DNA of 39,823 bases from an uncultured Methylococcus sp. (GCA_903835265.1 CAILMG010000163.1:1-39823); one strand, 5' to 3'. Counted from the first letter of the stretch, positions 8,823-18,118 are shown. The notes: a model not told the origin generated them from the letters alone. Made by a program: numbers and translations.

Positions 8823-9263
8823 TTAGCCGACCTGACGTTCGCGCAGTTCGTCGAGGGTCTTGCAGTCGATGCACTGGGTTGCCGTCGGCCTCGCTTCAAG
8901 CCGTCTTAGGCCGATCTCGATGCCGCAGGTCTCGCAGTAACCATAGTCCCCCCGGTCTACGTTCTGTAACGATTCATCAATCTTCTTAATCAGTTTCCGC
9001 TCGCGATCCCGTGTCCTTAATTCGAGGCTGAACTCCGATTCCTGGGTGGCCCGATCATTCGGGTCCGGAAAATTGGCGGCCTCATCCTGCATATGGTGTA
9101 CTGTCCGGTCGACCTCGCTCATCAGCTCGTTCTTCCAGTGCGCGAGGATTCGTCGAAAATGTTCGACTTGTGCCTCGTTCATGTACTCTTCCCCCTCCCC
9201 AAGGTGATATGGTTCGAAGGTGAAGGGTGTTGGTTGTGTCGCAGATTTGGTTTTGCTGGACAT
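8823..9263 (-). CDS. dksA: RNA polymerase-binding transcription factor DksA
   Basis: 146 residues from the ATG at 9263, which has AAGGAG about 7 bases upstream. A longer reading of 12 residues exists but lacks such a site. DksA binds the RNA polymerase secondary channel and works with ppGpp to retune rRNA, tRNA and biosynthetic promoters. The coiled-coil tip motif FPDPNDRATQ keeps both Asp residues and the Ala needed for activity. The four-Cys zinc finger is CETC plus CIDC. It is the first gene of the minus-strand run towards nth. Confidence 0.97.
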   Translation of the reverse strand: MSSKTKSATQPTPFTFEPYHLGEGEEYMNEAQVEHFRRILAHWKNELMSEVDRTVHHMQDEAANFPDPNDRATQESEFSLELRTRDRERKLIKKIDESLQNVDRGDYGYCETCGIEIGLRRLEARPTATQCIDCKTLDELRERQVG

Positions 9264-9395
9264 GGTCCTCTCCTTACCGTTTTCGAATAAATCCTGCAAG
9301 TATAGGCAGAAAGCTGCTGTAAGGGAAATGGTCCATCAGGACGCCCAAAATGAGGGGGCCTTCCTCATGATCATCACATTGAATAGACCCCATTC

Positions 9396-10568
9396 ATGAA
9401 AATCGCCGATCGAATGGTCAGCATAAAGCCTTTTGAGGTGATGGCGATTCTGGCTCGCGCCCGTCAGCTAGAGGCAGCAGGCCGGGATATTATTCACATG
9501 GAAATCGGCGAACCCGATTTTCCGCCGCCGCCGTTGATGATCGAGGCGGCCCATCACCAACTCAAGAATAACCCGCTTCGCTATACCGCTGCAGCCGGTC
9601 TTGAGCCGCTTCGGGAGGCGCTTTCAGCCGACTATCGAAGACGCTATGGCCTCAGGCTGGATCCGCGACGGATTTTCCTGACCCCCGGGGCCTCGGGAGC
9701 CTTGATGCTAGCGCTTGGCGTCCTAGTCAACCCTTCTGACCACGTGCTCATCGCAGATCCAGGCTATCCCTGCTATCCCAATTTCATCAGGCTCTTTGAG
9801 GGTATTCCGAGGCGCATACCGGTGGGTCCTGACAGTGGTTTCAATTTGTCGGCTGCGGGCGTTCGTGACGCCTTTGACGAACGTACCCGGGGCATTATTC
9901 TGGCGTCCCCTTCGAATCCGACGGGGACGGTTCTTTCTAAAGGCGCCCTTCACGCCCTGGTCAGTGAGGTGCTGGCCCATCAGGGATTTTTGGTGTCCGA
10001 GGAGATCTATCATGGTCTTGAATATGGCATGCCTTCTGAATCTGCCCTCACTGTTTCGGATGAGGTCTTCGTGATCAACAGTTTTTCGAAGTTTTATGGC
10101 ATGACGGGTTGGCGTCTGGGTTGGATGGTGGTTCCCGATGCTTTTGTCGATGCCGTCGAAAAATTGGCCCAGAATCTTTTCATTGCGGCACCTACCTTGC
10201 CACAGCTGGTCGCGGTTCATGCCTTTGATCCTCGAAACCTCCTGGAGCTTGAAGCTCGGCGTCAGGTGCTCGAGGAGCGCCGGAATGTTCTTCGTGATGG
10301 GCTTTTAGATCTTGGATTTCAATTACCAGCGAACCCAGAGGGCGCTTTCTATATTTATGCCGACGTTTCGAAGTGGGGGCCTGACAGCGGATGGCTCGCC
10401 CATCATCTTTTGGAAGAAGCAGGCGTTGCTGTGACCCCCGGAAGGGATTTTGGTGATCATGATCCGGAGCGCTATTTAAGATTCTGTTACACCGCTCCGG
10501 TCCCGAGAATTCAAGAAGGCCTAGAACGGATCGCCCATTTCCTGAAGGTTTGGGATCCCAAGCCTTGA
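9396..10568 (+). CDS. PLP-dependent class I/II aminotransferase (AspC-like fold)
   Basis: 390 residues. The family features are all visible: MEIGEPDFPPP near the N-terminus, the cofactor loop ASGALMLAL, ASPSNPTGTVLS with the Asn that contacts PLP, the PLP-binding Lys in NSFSKFYGMTGWRLGWM, and a substrate-carboxylate Arg near the C-terminus (ERYLRFCYT). It transfers amino groups between an amino acid and a 2-oxo acid; aspartate, alanine or aromatic specificity cannot be decided by eye. It starts 132 bp from dksA, divergently, and is followed 35 bp later by the FKBP gene, probably co-transcribed. Confidence 0.92.
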   Translation: MKIADRMVSIKPFEVMAILARARQLEAAGRDIIHMEIGEPDFPPPPLMIEAAHHQLKNNPLRYTAAAGLEPLREALSADYRRRYGLRLDPRRIFLTPGASGALMLALGVLVNPSDHVLIADPGYPCYPNFIRLFEGIPRRIPVGPDSGFNLSAAGVRDAFDERTRGIILASPSNPTGTVLSKGALHALVSEVLAHQGFLVSEEIYHGLEYGMPSESALTVSDEVFVINSFSKFYGMTGWRLGWMVVPDAFVDAVEKLAQNLFIAAPTLPQLVAVHAFDPRNLLELEARRQVLEERRNVLRDGLLDLGFQLPANPEGAFYIYADVSKWGPDSGWLAHHLLEEAGVAVTPGRDFGDHDPERYLRFCYTAPVPRIQEGLERIAHFLKVWDPKP

Positions 10569-10603
10569 TGCTCCTCGTTTTTTTACCCTACTGAGACCCC
10601 TCT

Positions 10604-11086
10604 ATGACGCTTAGAACCTTTTCAAAATCATCCGTCCATGCCCTGGCGGTCCTTCTGCTTGGGCTTTACCTTACGGGGTGTAAACCCGCTCAAGAAAAGA
10701 GTGGTCAGGCCCTTGCCGCGAGTGCCGCGTTTCTTGCTGACAATGCCACCAAGCCTGGGGTGATGGTCACTTCTAGTGGGCTTCAGTATCAGATCCTTCA
10801 GGAGGGCGAGGGGCGGCGTCCTGAGGCGAGTGATATCGTGCGGGTTAATTATGCTGGAAGCCTTATTTCAGGGCAGGAATTTGACCGGGGTGAAGGGATT
10901 CAGTTTCCCTTGAATCGCGTGATTCCGGGATGGACCGAAGGACTTCAATTGATGAAGGAAGGGTCTCAATACCGATTTTTCATCCCTTCAGCGTTGGCCT
11001 ATGGTGAAGCGGGCGCGGGCGGTCAGATTCCAGGGAATGCCGCCTTGATCTTTGATGTTGAACTATTGAAGGTCGGTAGCCCCTGA
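10604..11086 (+). CDS. FKBP-type peptidyl-prolyl cis-trans isomerase, lipoprotein
   Basis: 160 residues. The signal peptide ends at a LTGC lipobox (about residue 26), so it is a lipid-anchored envelope chaperone. One FKBP domain fills residues 50-160, with the family motifs VRVNYAGSLISGQEFDRG, VIPGWTEGLQLMKEG, FFIPSALAYGEAGAGGQIPGN and the terminal IFDVELLKV. It lacks the long N-terminal dimerisation domain of FkpA and Mip, so it is a minimal form that may act as a monomer. It would assist folding of exported proteins. Confidence 0.92.
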   Translation: MTLRTFSKSSVHALAVLLLGLYLTGCKPAQEKSGQALAASAAFLADNATKPGVMVTSSGLQYQILQEGEGRRPEASDIVRVNYAGSLISGQEFDRGEGIQFPLNRVIPGWTEGLQLMKEGSQYRFFIPSALAYGEAGAGGQIPGNAALIFDVELLKVGSP

Positions 11087-11135
11087 TCCTTTCAAGGGAG
11101 GTGTGTCGCTTCACGTTTGACCGGCACTTTTCCAT

Positions 11136-11543
11136 TTAAGGAATAAGATCCTCGACCCTGTTCGTGGCCTTATCGCAAGTCGGTACGGCCTCTGCCAGGG
11201 TCATTTTGAGTTTAAGGCTCAGGCTTTCACCGGATAAGGTTTCAGTCACCATTTCATTGAGCGGCTCACAGGCCCTCACCATGTCTTTTTCAGCTTGGTC
11301 CAGTTCTTTTGATTCGGCCGCGAGCTGATCAATTCGATCTGTGGAGGCCGCCATCAGTTCGGCCATGACCTGGTTATGGTGCCGAAAGACCTCTTCGACA
11401 TACTTCGAGAATTCTTGCTGTGACATGACCACTTCTTCACCCGTACTCTTTCGAGTGGTCACGGTCGTACAAGCGCTCAGCACCAACAGGCTTAGAAAAA
11501 AGAGAGGATGCAGCAGACGATTTATGGTGCAGGCAAGGTCCAT
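11136..11543 (-). CDS. Small lipoprotein of unknown function
   Basis: 135 residues from the ATG at 11543. The N-terminus has a hydrophobic stretch and a lipobox LSAC (Cys25). The mature part is mainly helical and charged (FSKYVEEVFRHHNQVMAEL, DQLAAESKELDQAEKDMVRACEPLNEMV) and has two further Cys (Cys92 and Cys123). The frame continues open upstream into lplT, but the lipoprotein start is clearly preferable. It lies 14 bp after the lplT stop, so it is probably co-transcribed with aas-lplT. I do not recognise the family; a Cys pair and long helices suggest a small periplasmic helical bundle. Confidence 0.75.
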   Translation of the reverse strand: MDLACTINRLLHPLFFLSLLVLSACTTVTTRKSTGEEVVMSQQEFSKYVEEVFRHHNQVMAELMAASTDRIDQLAAESKELDQAEKDMVRACEPLNEMVTETLSGESLSLKLKMTLAEAVPTCDKATNRVEDLIP

Positions 11544-11557
11544 TCTTGATCCAGTCG

Positions 11558-12739
11558 TTAATACTCTTTGGAGGACTGAGGTTGTTCTGTTGGGAGCTGA
11601 AGAGACATCCAGACCGTTGCGATCAGAACGATGACCCCGAGAGCTACAATGGCCGCGAAAGATCCTACGCCGAGTCCAACGCTGAGGGAATAGAGTCCCA
11701 TGCTGAGCAGGATCGCCGTGTTCTGGAAAAAGTTCTGCGCCGCAACCGCCCGTCCAGATCCAATGCCTTGTTGGCCGATGGCCTGAATCGCCGCATTGAG
11801 AGGAACCACAAAAAGACCCCCGCAAATCCCTATCGATAGCAGAACCATCTTGGCGGTGAGCGTTGTTTTCATCAGGGCGAGCAGGATGAAGAGGCAGCCC
11901 ATCGCAAAGCATGCAAACCGGGCTCTTCGAAGCTTTTCAAGAGGGATCAGCCGCGGCACAATGCCGGCCCCTATGACGATGCCAATGGCCAGGAAAAACG
12001 TCAGATCGGCAATGTCAGAAGCTGACTGGGTCCCAAGAACCTCGGGTGCCCAGCTGATCAGAATCACTCTAAGCGTTGCACCTGAGGCCCAGAAGAGGCT
12101 GAGTGCCCAGATGAGGGATGAGGCCCTCGGTGCTTTGAGGAGTCGTTTCATCCAACCCATTAATTGTCCCCACGCTGAACCGTCCTCAACCCCACGTTTG
12201 GGTCCTTGGCGGTAGGGGAGTCTTTGGGTCAGAAGACCTGAGATCAGATACAGCCCCATCACCGTCAATAGCGCTACCGAAATGGAATAATCGGCCATCC
12301 TAGCGCCACCGACGGTTCCAAGAAGGATGGCCGCGATGGTGGCGCCCTCGACCCATGCGTTGGCCTTGACTAACGCGGAGGCTCCCGCGAGATCCGGCAG
12401 CATGCCGTATTTCGCGGGACTATATGTGGCTGCCCCGATCCCGATGATCGCATAGCCAGCGATGGGTTCGAGTCCGAGATAAATGGAAAGGGTTCCTAGA
12501 ACCTTTAAAAGATTGGCGCAAAAAAGGATGGTGGGTTTCGGATAATGGTCAGCTAGAGTGCCGACCCACGGGGTCAATACAACGAAGGCGATCAGAAAGG
12601 CGCTTTGAAGGGCAGGGATGTACCAGGCACTTTGATGATGGGTTTGTAGCATCATCGCGATCACGGTGAAAAGCACCGCGTTATCACCAAAGGCCGACAA
12701 AAACTGGGCGCCGACGAGCGTCCGCAATGCGTTGTTCAT
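11558..12739 (-). CDS. lplT: Lysophospholipid transporter LplT (MFS)
   Basis: 393 residues with about twelve membrane helices. The N-terminus LRTLVGAQFLSAFGDNAVLFT and the first-loop motif TPWVGTLADHYPKP are characteristic of the LplT subfamily. It flips lysophospholipids across the inner membrane to be re-acylated by Aas. The identification is strengthened by its immediate neighbour: the start overlaps the aas stop by 4 bases. E. coli has the two genes in the opposite order (lplT first), and some bacteria fuse them. Confidence 0.92.
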   Translation of the reverse strand: MNNALRTLVGAQFLSAFGDNAVLFTVIAMMLQTHHQSAWYIPALQSAFLIAFVVLTPWVGTLADHYPKPTILFCANLLKVLGTLSIYLGLEPIAGYAIIGIGAATYSPAKYGMLPDLAGASALVKANAWVEGATIAAILLGTVGGARMADYSISVALLTVMGLYLISGLLTQRLPYRQGPKRGVEDGSAWGQLMGWMKRLLKAPRASSLIWALSLFWASGATLRVILISWAPEVLGTQSASDIADLTFFLAIGIVIGAGIVPRLIPLEKLRRARFACFAMGCLFILLALMKTTLTAKMVLLSIGICGGLFVVPLNAAIQAIGQQGIGSGRAVAAQNFFQNTAILLSMGLYSLSVGLGVGSFAAIVALGVIVLIATVWMSLQLPTEQPQSSKEY

Positions 12740-14892
12740 AAAGATTCATCCGCCGGAAGCAGGAGGGCCAGAGCGGGGTAGTCCACCTTGCCGGAGCCTA
12801 AAAGGGGAATCTCTTTGGCGTGGAAGATGTCTCTTGGAATGTGAAGTTCGCTGTAGCCAAGGGTTTGGGCCGCCCGGGCAAAATCGCTGCGTTGGGCTTC
12901 TTGAAACGCGGTAATCAAGATGATGCGCTCCCCCTTCCTGGGATCAGAGAGGGCGAGAGCGGCGTGGAGATGCCCAGGCCAGGTTCTGTTGGCGATCTCT
13001 TCGACCGCCGTTAGCGAGACCATCTCACCACCGATTTTGGCAAATCGTTTGACCCGCCCTGCGATCGTTACGAAACCCTCATCATCCACCGTGACAATGT
13101 CCCCAGTATCATACCAGCCATGACCAAAGCGGGATAAGGGTGGCTCGAGTACGCCGGGTTTTTCTGGGCGAAGATAGCCCAGCATGATATTGGGGCCGGC
13201 GACGTGGAGTCGACCGCCTTCGAGGACGCCAGGGACTTCTTCCAGTTGCCAATCAATGCCAGGCATAAAGCGACCCACAGTCCCTTCCCGGTAAAACATC
13301 GGCGTATTCGCGGCCAGAATCGGCGAGGTCTCGGTGGTGCCGTAACCCTCCAGAACGCGAAGCCCAAATTTATCGACCCAAAGCCGACGCGTATCGTCTT
13401 GCAATTTTTCAGCGCCGGCAAACACGTACCGAACGCTGTAGAAGTCATAGGGGTGAGCATGCTTGGCGTAGCCTTGAAGGAAGGTATTCGTCCCAAACAG
13501 AATGGTGGCGTTAAGGTCGTAGGCGATTTCGGGGATGATTCTGTAATGAAGCGGAGAGGGGTAGAGAAAGGTGCGCATCCCATAAAGCAGCGGCAAAAGG
13601 GTTCCGGCGGTGAGGCCGAAGGCATGGAACATCGGCAGCGCATTCAGGATCGTATCTTGGGCATTGAGATCCAGTCGGGCTGCGAGCTGTTCTCGATTGG
13701 CCAGGAGGTTTCCATGAGAGAGGACAACCCCTTTGGGGTCGCCTTCGGATCCTGATGTGAACAGAATCACGGCCGGATCATCGGCGCGATCCCGCTGCCG
13801 CTTTTGATACCAGAATGAGGCCGAGAGACAGCCGATGAGGGCTCTCAACTTGTCTTTGCCGCTAATCGACTCCCGAAGATCTTCTAAAAAGATGACGCGA
13901 AGGTCAAGGGCTAAGGCTTCAACGACGCTTTCCAGTTTGGCATTAATGACAAAGCGCCGCGAGGTGATAAAGGTTTTGATTTCAGCGGTGCGGCAGGCCG
14001 ATTGAAGATTCTTGAGTCCAGCCCCGAAATTCATCATGGCGGGGGTTCGGCCATGCAGTTGGAGACCCATCAGGACGGACACGGTGACGTTGGCATTGGG
14101 TAATAAAAGCCCAATGTGTGCTCCCTTCGGGGTCAGCGCCGCCAGTTTTCGCCCGAGCGCCAGGGTCTGTGCAATCAGGCCGTTGTAGCTCATGGGTTTT
14201 CGGCCAATGTCCTCCAGCACGGAGTGACCCCCGCCATGGATTCGTCGTGCATCGAGGAGGGCTGCGAAGAGGGTTTGTTGGTGGTTTCCGGTTTCAAACA
14301 TCATGTCGGTCATGATGTCGGTCAGCATGAGTCCCATTCGATGGCGGCGCTCGTGGGCGTCTGCACCGGCTGGGTGCGTCAGATCTCGGGGCGGCAGAAT
14401 ATTGAGCGTAATAGGGGGGAACCAGCGAAGCCTTACCACCCCATGCATGCGCGAGACCGGCGTGTATTGGGCGCCATCGATCCGGATAGGGAGAATGGCG
14501 GCCCCGGAGCGTTCGGCGACGAGTGCTGCCCCATCATAGACTTTCATCAAGGCCCCGGTGACGGTAATGCGTCCCTCAGGAAAGATCACCGCTTTCCGAT
14601 CCTCCCGAAGGAAATTGGTGAGCGATTTAATCGACAAGGGCTGTTGCGGATCCATCGCAAAGACCCGGGCAAAACGGAGTGCTGGCTGGATCCACCATTG
14701 ACGGGCAATCTCGGTATTGATAGCGAAGGTGACTTCATCCGGGAGAAAGGCCCATAGCAGCAGAGGGTCGAGATAGGAGCTGTGGTTGGCCACAATCAAA
14801 ACCCGCTCACCCGCGAGCCGGAAGTGGTCCATGCCGGTCAGCTTCACTCTAAAAAGGATGGTTAAAAGCCAACGAAGAAGTTTTTTGGTCAT
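12736..14892 (-). CDS. aas: Bifunctional lysophospholipid acyltransferase / acyl-ACP synthetase Aas
   Basis: 718 residues, the normal size for Aas. The N-terminal acyltransferase domain (about 1-190) has NHSSYLD (the H-x4-D catalytic pair) and FPEGRITVTG. The C-terminal adenylate-forming domain has the P-loop ILFTSGSEGDPKG, the GYGTTETSP motif and YDTGDIVTVDDEGFV. It activates a fatty acid to acyl-ACP and transfers it to the 1-position of 2-acyl-glycerophosphoethanolamine. A hydrophobic segment at the N-terminus suggests inner-membrane association. It is the first gene of the aas-lplT-lipoprotein unit and is divergent from a serine hydrolase gene. Confidence 0.95.
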   Translation of the reverse strand: MTKKLLRWLLTILFRVKLTGMDHFRLAGERVLIVANHSSYLDPLLLWAFLPDEVTFAINTEIARQWWIQPALRFARVFAMDPQQPLSIKSLTNFLREDRKAVIFPEGRITVTGALMKVYDGAALVAERSGAAILPIRIDGAQYTPVSRMHGVVRLRWFPPITLNILPPRDLTHPAGADAHERRHRMGLMLTDIMTDMMFETGNHQQTLFAALLDARRIHGGGHSVLEDIGRKPMSYNGLIAQTLALGRKLAALTPKGAHIGLLLPNANVTVSVLMGLQLHGRTPAMMNFGAGLKNLQSACRTAEIKTFITSRRFVINAKLESVVEALALDLRVIFLEDLRESISGKDKLRALIGCLSASFWYQKRQRDRADDPAVILFTSGSEGDPKGVVLSHGNLLANREQLAARLDLNAQDTILNALPMFHAFGLTAGTLLPLLYGMRTFLYPSPLHYRIIPEIAYDLNATILFGTNTFLQGYAKHAHPYDFYSVRYVFAGAEKLQDDTRRLWVDKFGLRVLEGYGTTETSPILAANTPMFYREGTVGRFMPGIDWQLEEVPGVLEGGRLHVAGPNIMLGYLRPEKPGVLEPPLSRFGHGWYDTGDIVTVDDEGFVTIAGRVKRFAKIGGEMVSLTAVEEIANRTWPGHLHAALALSDPRKGERIILITAFQEAQRSDFARAAQTLGYSELHIPRDIFHAKEIPLLGSGKVDYPALALLLPADESL

Positions 14893-15073
14893 GAGAATAA
14901 AAATCGTCTTCAGAGGAGGGCGCCTTGGGTGATCGCGGAAACAATAAGGCGCTAACGGCCTGAGATGGCCTCATTTGGGGTTCTGCGGTCGAGGTCGTCC
15001 GATCCTAAAGTCACGAAGTTCGACTATAGTAATCGATCCTCGGACCTAAAAAACCAAGAAACCGCTTTTCCCT

Positions 15074-16063
15074 ATGACCCCGATTCGAATTCTTCTGGTC
15101 TTTGCCTGGTGGATAGGGCTTTCGGGTTGCCAAACAGCGCCGCTGCCGAAGGCGCCCTCAGAGGCTATGGAATCGCTTTACCGGTCCCATTTTAGGACTC
15201 AAGACGGCTTAATTCTTCCCGTCCGGACCTATTGGCCCCCTGAGGGTGCGCCAGAGGCGATTGTTGTTGCGATCCATGGCTTGAATGACTATCGCTTTGC
15301 CTTTGATGGAACCGGCCGTTTTTTGAGTCAGCATCAGTTGGCGCTCATCGCCTATGACCAGCGTGGTTTTGGCATGGCACCTGGCCGGGGAGAGTTTGCT
15401 GGGGCCATGACCTATGCGGAAGACCTTACCCGTCTTGTGAGGGCTGTCCATCATCGTTATCCCGGTATTCCAGTGATCCTCCTCGGGGAGAGCATGGGCG
15501 GTGCCGTCGCCATTGCGGCCTTCACCTTGAAGACACCACCGGAGGTTGAGGGGGTTATTCTGTCGGCGCCAGCGGTCTGGTCTAGGGATACGATGCCGGT
15601 TTATCAGCAGATGCTTTTAGCCCTCGCCTCGATGACGGTTCCAAGTCTTGAATTGACCGGAAGTGGTCTTAAAGTTCAAGCCTCAGACAACATGAAGATG
15701 CTTCATGAGCTTGGCCGCGATCCGTGGGTGATCAAGGCGACGCGCGTCGATGCGATTGCTGGGCTGGCCGATCTCATGGACATCGCCCAGTCTAAGGCAA
15801 GCGAGCTTCGAACGCCCGTGCTCGTCCTCTATGGCCTCCATGATCAAATTATTCCGAAACAACCCATCGATCGAGTGATCGAAAAGCTTGCCCATCGAAA
15901 AACCGCACGGACCGTTCTCTATCCGATGGGTTATCACCTCTTATTAAGGGACCTTCACGCCGAGATCCCGCTTGGCGACATCCTGGCTTGGCTCAAGGAC
16001 CATCGTGCACCCTTGCCTTCCGGGTTTGAAGTCAAAAAGAACGTCCAGGGATCCCGCCACTAA
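15074..16063 (+). CDS. Alpha/beta hydrolase lipoprotein (monoacylglycerol lipase/lysophospholipase-like)
   Basis: 329 residues. The signal sequence ends in LSGC (Cys19), predicting a lipid-anchored envelope enzyme. The hydrolase core (Hydrolase_4/lysophospholipase type) has the early AIHGLNDYRFAF, the nucleophile elbow GESMGG with Ser140, the acid in YGLHDQIIP and the His in MGYHLLLRD. The fold and sequence resemble bacterial monoacylglycerol lipases and PldB-like lysophospholipases. It faces aas across a 181 bp divergent region, and Aas/LplT recycle exactly the products such an enzyme would make or consume. That functional link is inferred from position only. Confidence 0.88.
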   Translation: MTPIRILLVFAWWIGLSGCQTAPLPKAPSEAMESLYRSHFRTQDGLILPVRTYWPPEGAPEAIVVAIHGLNDYRFAFDGTGRFLSQHQLALIAYDQRGFGMAPGRGEFAGAMTYAEDLTRLVRAVHHRYPGIPVILLGESMGGAVAIAAFTLKTPPEVEGVILSAPAVWSRDTMPVYQQMLLALASMTVPSLELTGSGLKVQASDNMKMLHELGRDPWVIKATRVDAIAGLADLMDIAQSKASELRTPVLVLYGLHDQIIPKQPIDRVIEKLAHRKTARTVLYPMGYHLLLRDLHAEIPLGDILAWLKDHRAPLPSGFEVKKNVQGSRH

Positions 16064-16067
16064 CGCT

Positions 16068-16116
16068 AAGATCGGGTCTCAGCGAATCGGCATCGATGGC
16101 GCGACCGTCCGATCTT
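16068..16116. repeat. Inverted repeat between convergent genes
   Basis: AAGATCGG (16068-16075) and its exact complement CCGATCTT (16109-16116) are separated by 33 bases, between the stops of two convergent genes. No T-run follows on either side, so it is not a typical intrinsic terminator. An 8-base match at this distance could arise by chance. Confidence 0.3.
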
Positions 16117-16121
16117 GAGGG

Positions 16122-18023
16122 TCATGGGCCTGGCCGCCTCAATAGTTCAAGTCTCGCAGTCCCTTCTTGCCAATGCAGCTGACCGATATCCACCCAATCC
16201 GCGGCCATGTTGCGGTGACGCAGGTCATAGGACCACTCGGTAGGAACCTCGACGTGCTTTGATTTGATGATGAAGTGCGCGTCATTCAGTGAAATGCCTA
16301 ATGTGGTGGCGTAGAAAGCCGTTATTTTTTTCGAGAACTTCTCGAGTCGATCGAGACTCATGTGAGAGGTGATGGCCACATTCGCCCACATGGACTGGAT
16401 GCGTCCCCAGTTGGGCGAAACTAAGCGCCCTTCCTGATTGATAAAGGGGAGCCAGATCTCATCGCCTGAGGGCGCCTTGTAGGTCAAAGCGACGATTTGG
16501 TTGTAATCATCGAAGTGATCATGAAGATAAAGCGCATGTGGCGAAATGCCCAGGAAGGCATGCGACAGGTTGATCACGGAGTCGCTGGCTTGATCGATGA
16601 CGGCGAGGAGGGGATCGCTGGGCTTCGTCCCGGCCCAGCGGTAGAGGACTCCATAGTGAAGGGTGCTGTTCATCTGGAGGACCCCGACCAGCACTAACAG
16701 TTTAGTGATTCTGAAAGCCTTTTGGCGATCGGTGGCATCGCGTTTGAGAAGATTTGAAAGAGGATGCTCGGCCATCACATCCAAGGTCGCCAAGGGGATG
16801 CAGTGATCGCTACAGGCCACTCGCGACCGTTGGTCGGCGACCGATCGATAGTGACGGCGCGCCAGATGATAGATCCCTGGGACTCTTAGTAACCAGCCGA
16901 TGGGTGCACTCCAGCCCATGTGTTCCATGATGGCGATATAAGTGTCGATGCCCGAGCGGACTTGACTGCCTTGATCAACCGAATAAAGATCTTTGAGGAG
17001 CACCTCCTCTCCTATCTCTCTGAGCTCCGGGACATCCCTGGCCTTTGATTGAAGGCCCATAAAGGCCACCCCGTGGCGGATATCGAGAGGCTGAAGGACA
17101 CTGACCGTTCGGGTACAGAGTGGACAGCCCTCATCATAGAAGACCCTGAGCCCTGGTGAATCGGACGTGATCCAGGTCCCAAAGGTTCGCCACCAGCCAA
17201 AGGGGACCAACAGCAGATAGTGGACCAGCATGGCAAAGCCAAAAGGATAGACATTCAGTGCCAGGATGATGCCGAGGTGAAAGCTCGATCCGAGGATCAG
17301 GAGGGGGACCCTTAAGGATTTGAACCACAACAGGAAGAGGAAGATCAGCTGAAATCCCATGACGGTATAGCCTATGGCGGTTTCAAGCCAGCGGACGTTG
17401 AGCAAGGGGCTGATGTCGAGGGGCGACATGTAATAAGGCATTGTTGGCGGCAACCAAGCACCCATGCCGTTCCGCCAGAATTCCGAGGACACTTTATGAA
17501 GCCCCGAATCGAGATAGACGAGGCCAAGGCTGATGGCTAGGGGCAAGGTATACGCCAGCCGAGGGACATCGTTAGGCGCCGCATAGGGCTGTCCTGGGAC
17601 TGAAAATCGAATGGCCCAACGCAATCGATCCAGCGAGAAGCCGCGCTCTGAAGGCAGAAAGATCAAGAGTAGGCTGCTACCGGTCATCAATTGGTCGAAG
17701 CCACCATCAAAATCTTGCCACATCGGAGTGAAAATCACGAAGACGACCCAGAAAAGGTAATTCATGACGGCACAACGACGGGTGTGATAGCCGAGGACCA
17801 AAAAGAGGAGGATGACCATCCATGCGATCAGGAGGACATGAAGAACCGGGGAGGCCCGATCCAGGTAAGGTAAGGGGTCGAAGATTAAATGCCTGAAGTA
17901 AAAAAGGAAGATCACTTCCTGAAGCGCTACTAGGGAGAACGCGATCCGAAAGAAGGCGAGACCTGTGGCAGGGACCCGTTGGGTCAATTGACGCTCAATG
18001 GCATTCTTTAAGATCTGAAACAT
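16122..18023 (-). CDS. HTTM-domain membrane protein fused to DCC thioredoxin-like domain
   Basis: 633 residues in three parts. Residues about 15-285 form a multi-helix membrane domain of the HTTM / vitamin K-dependent carboxylase-like type (DPLPYLDRASPVLHVLL, CAVMNYLFWV, DSGLHKVSSEFWRNG). Residues about 290-410 are a DCC (DUF393) domain beginning RVFYDEGCPLCTRTV with a CPLC pair, Cys300 and Cys303. Residues about 430-633 hold one more hydrophobic helix and a soluble domain I do not recognise. DCC proteins are proposed thiol-disulfide oxidoreductases, often next to or fused with HTTM. The substrate is unknown; true gamma-carboxylase activity should not be assumed. It is the last gene of a minus-strand group with a nitroreductase and a Kdo hydroxylase-like enzyme. 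Confidence 0.85.
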   Translation of the reverse strand: MFQILKNAIERQLTQRVPATGLAFFRIAFSLVALQEVIFLFYFRHLIFDPLPYLDRASPVLHVLLIAWMVILLFLVLGYHTRRCAVMNYLFWVVFVIFTPMWQDFDGGFDQLMTGSSLLLIFLPSERGFSLDRLRWAIRFSVPGQPYAAPNDVPRLAYTLPLAISLGLVYLDSGLHKVSSEFWRNGMGAWLPPTMPYYMSPLDISPLLNVRWLETAIGYTVMGFQLIFLFLLWFKSLRVPLLILGSSFHLGIILALNVYPFGFAMLVHYLLLVPFGWWRTFGTWITSDSPGLRVFYDEGCPLCTRTVSVLQPLDIRHGVAFMGLQSKARDVPELREIGEEVLLKDLYSVDQGSQVRSGIDTYIAIMEHMGWSAPIGWLLRVPGIYHLARRHYRSVADQRSRVACSDHCIPLATLDVMAEHPLSNLLKRDATDRQKAFRITKLLVLVGVLQMNSTLHYGVLYRWAGTKPSDPLLAVIDQASDSVINLSHAFLGISPHALYLHDHFDDYNQIVALTYKAPSGDEIWLPFINQEGRLVSPNWGRIQSMWANVAITSHMSLDRLEKFSKKITAFYATTLGISLNDAHFIIKSKHVEVPTEWSYDLRHRNMAADWVDIGQLHWQEGTARLELLRRPGP

Positions 18024-18118
18024 GAAGCGTTGGTCATCGCAGTGAAAAGGGGGAGGGGCAGGTGAGGTGAGGTCGGCAAGTGGGCGACCGTCTTCTCACC
18101 AAGAGACAGTCGAGAAGA

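Noticed and set aside
11544-11912. Longer version of the small lipoprotein gene (258 residues in total).
   Set aside because: The extension lies inside lplT and reads as non-protein-like sequence; the ATG at 11543 gives a proper lipoprotein signal.
14116-14757. 213-codon open frame antisense to aas.
   Set aside because: Fully inside a clear, conserved coding gene on the other strand; no ribosome-binding site or family features.
16122-18023. Vitamin K-dependent gamma-carboxylase activity.
   Set aside because: Only the general HTTM membrane fold is recognisable; bacterial homologues of this type have no demonstrated carboxylase role that I can support.
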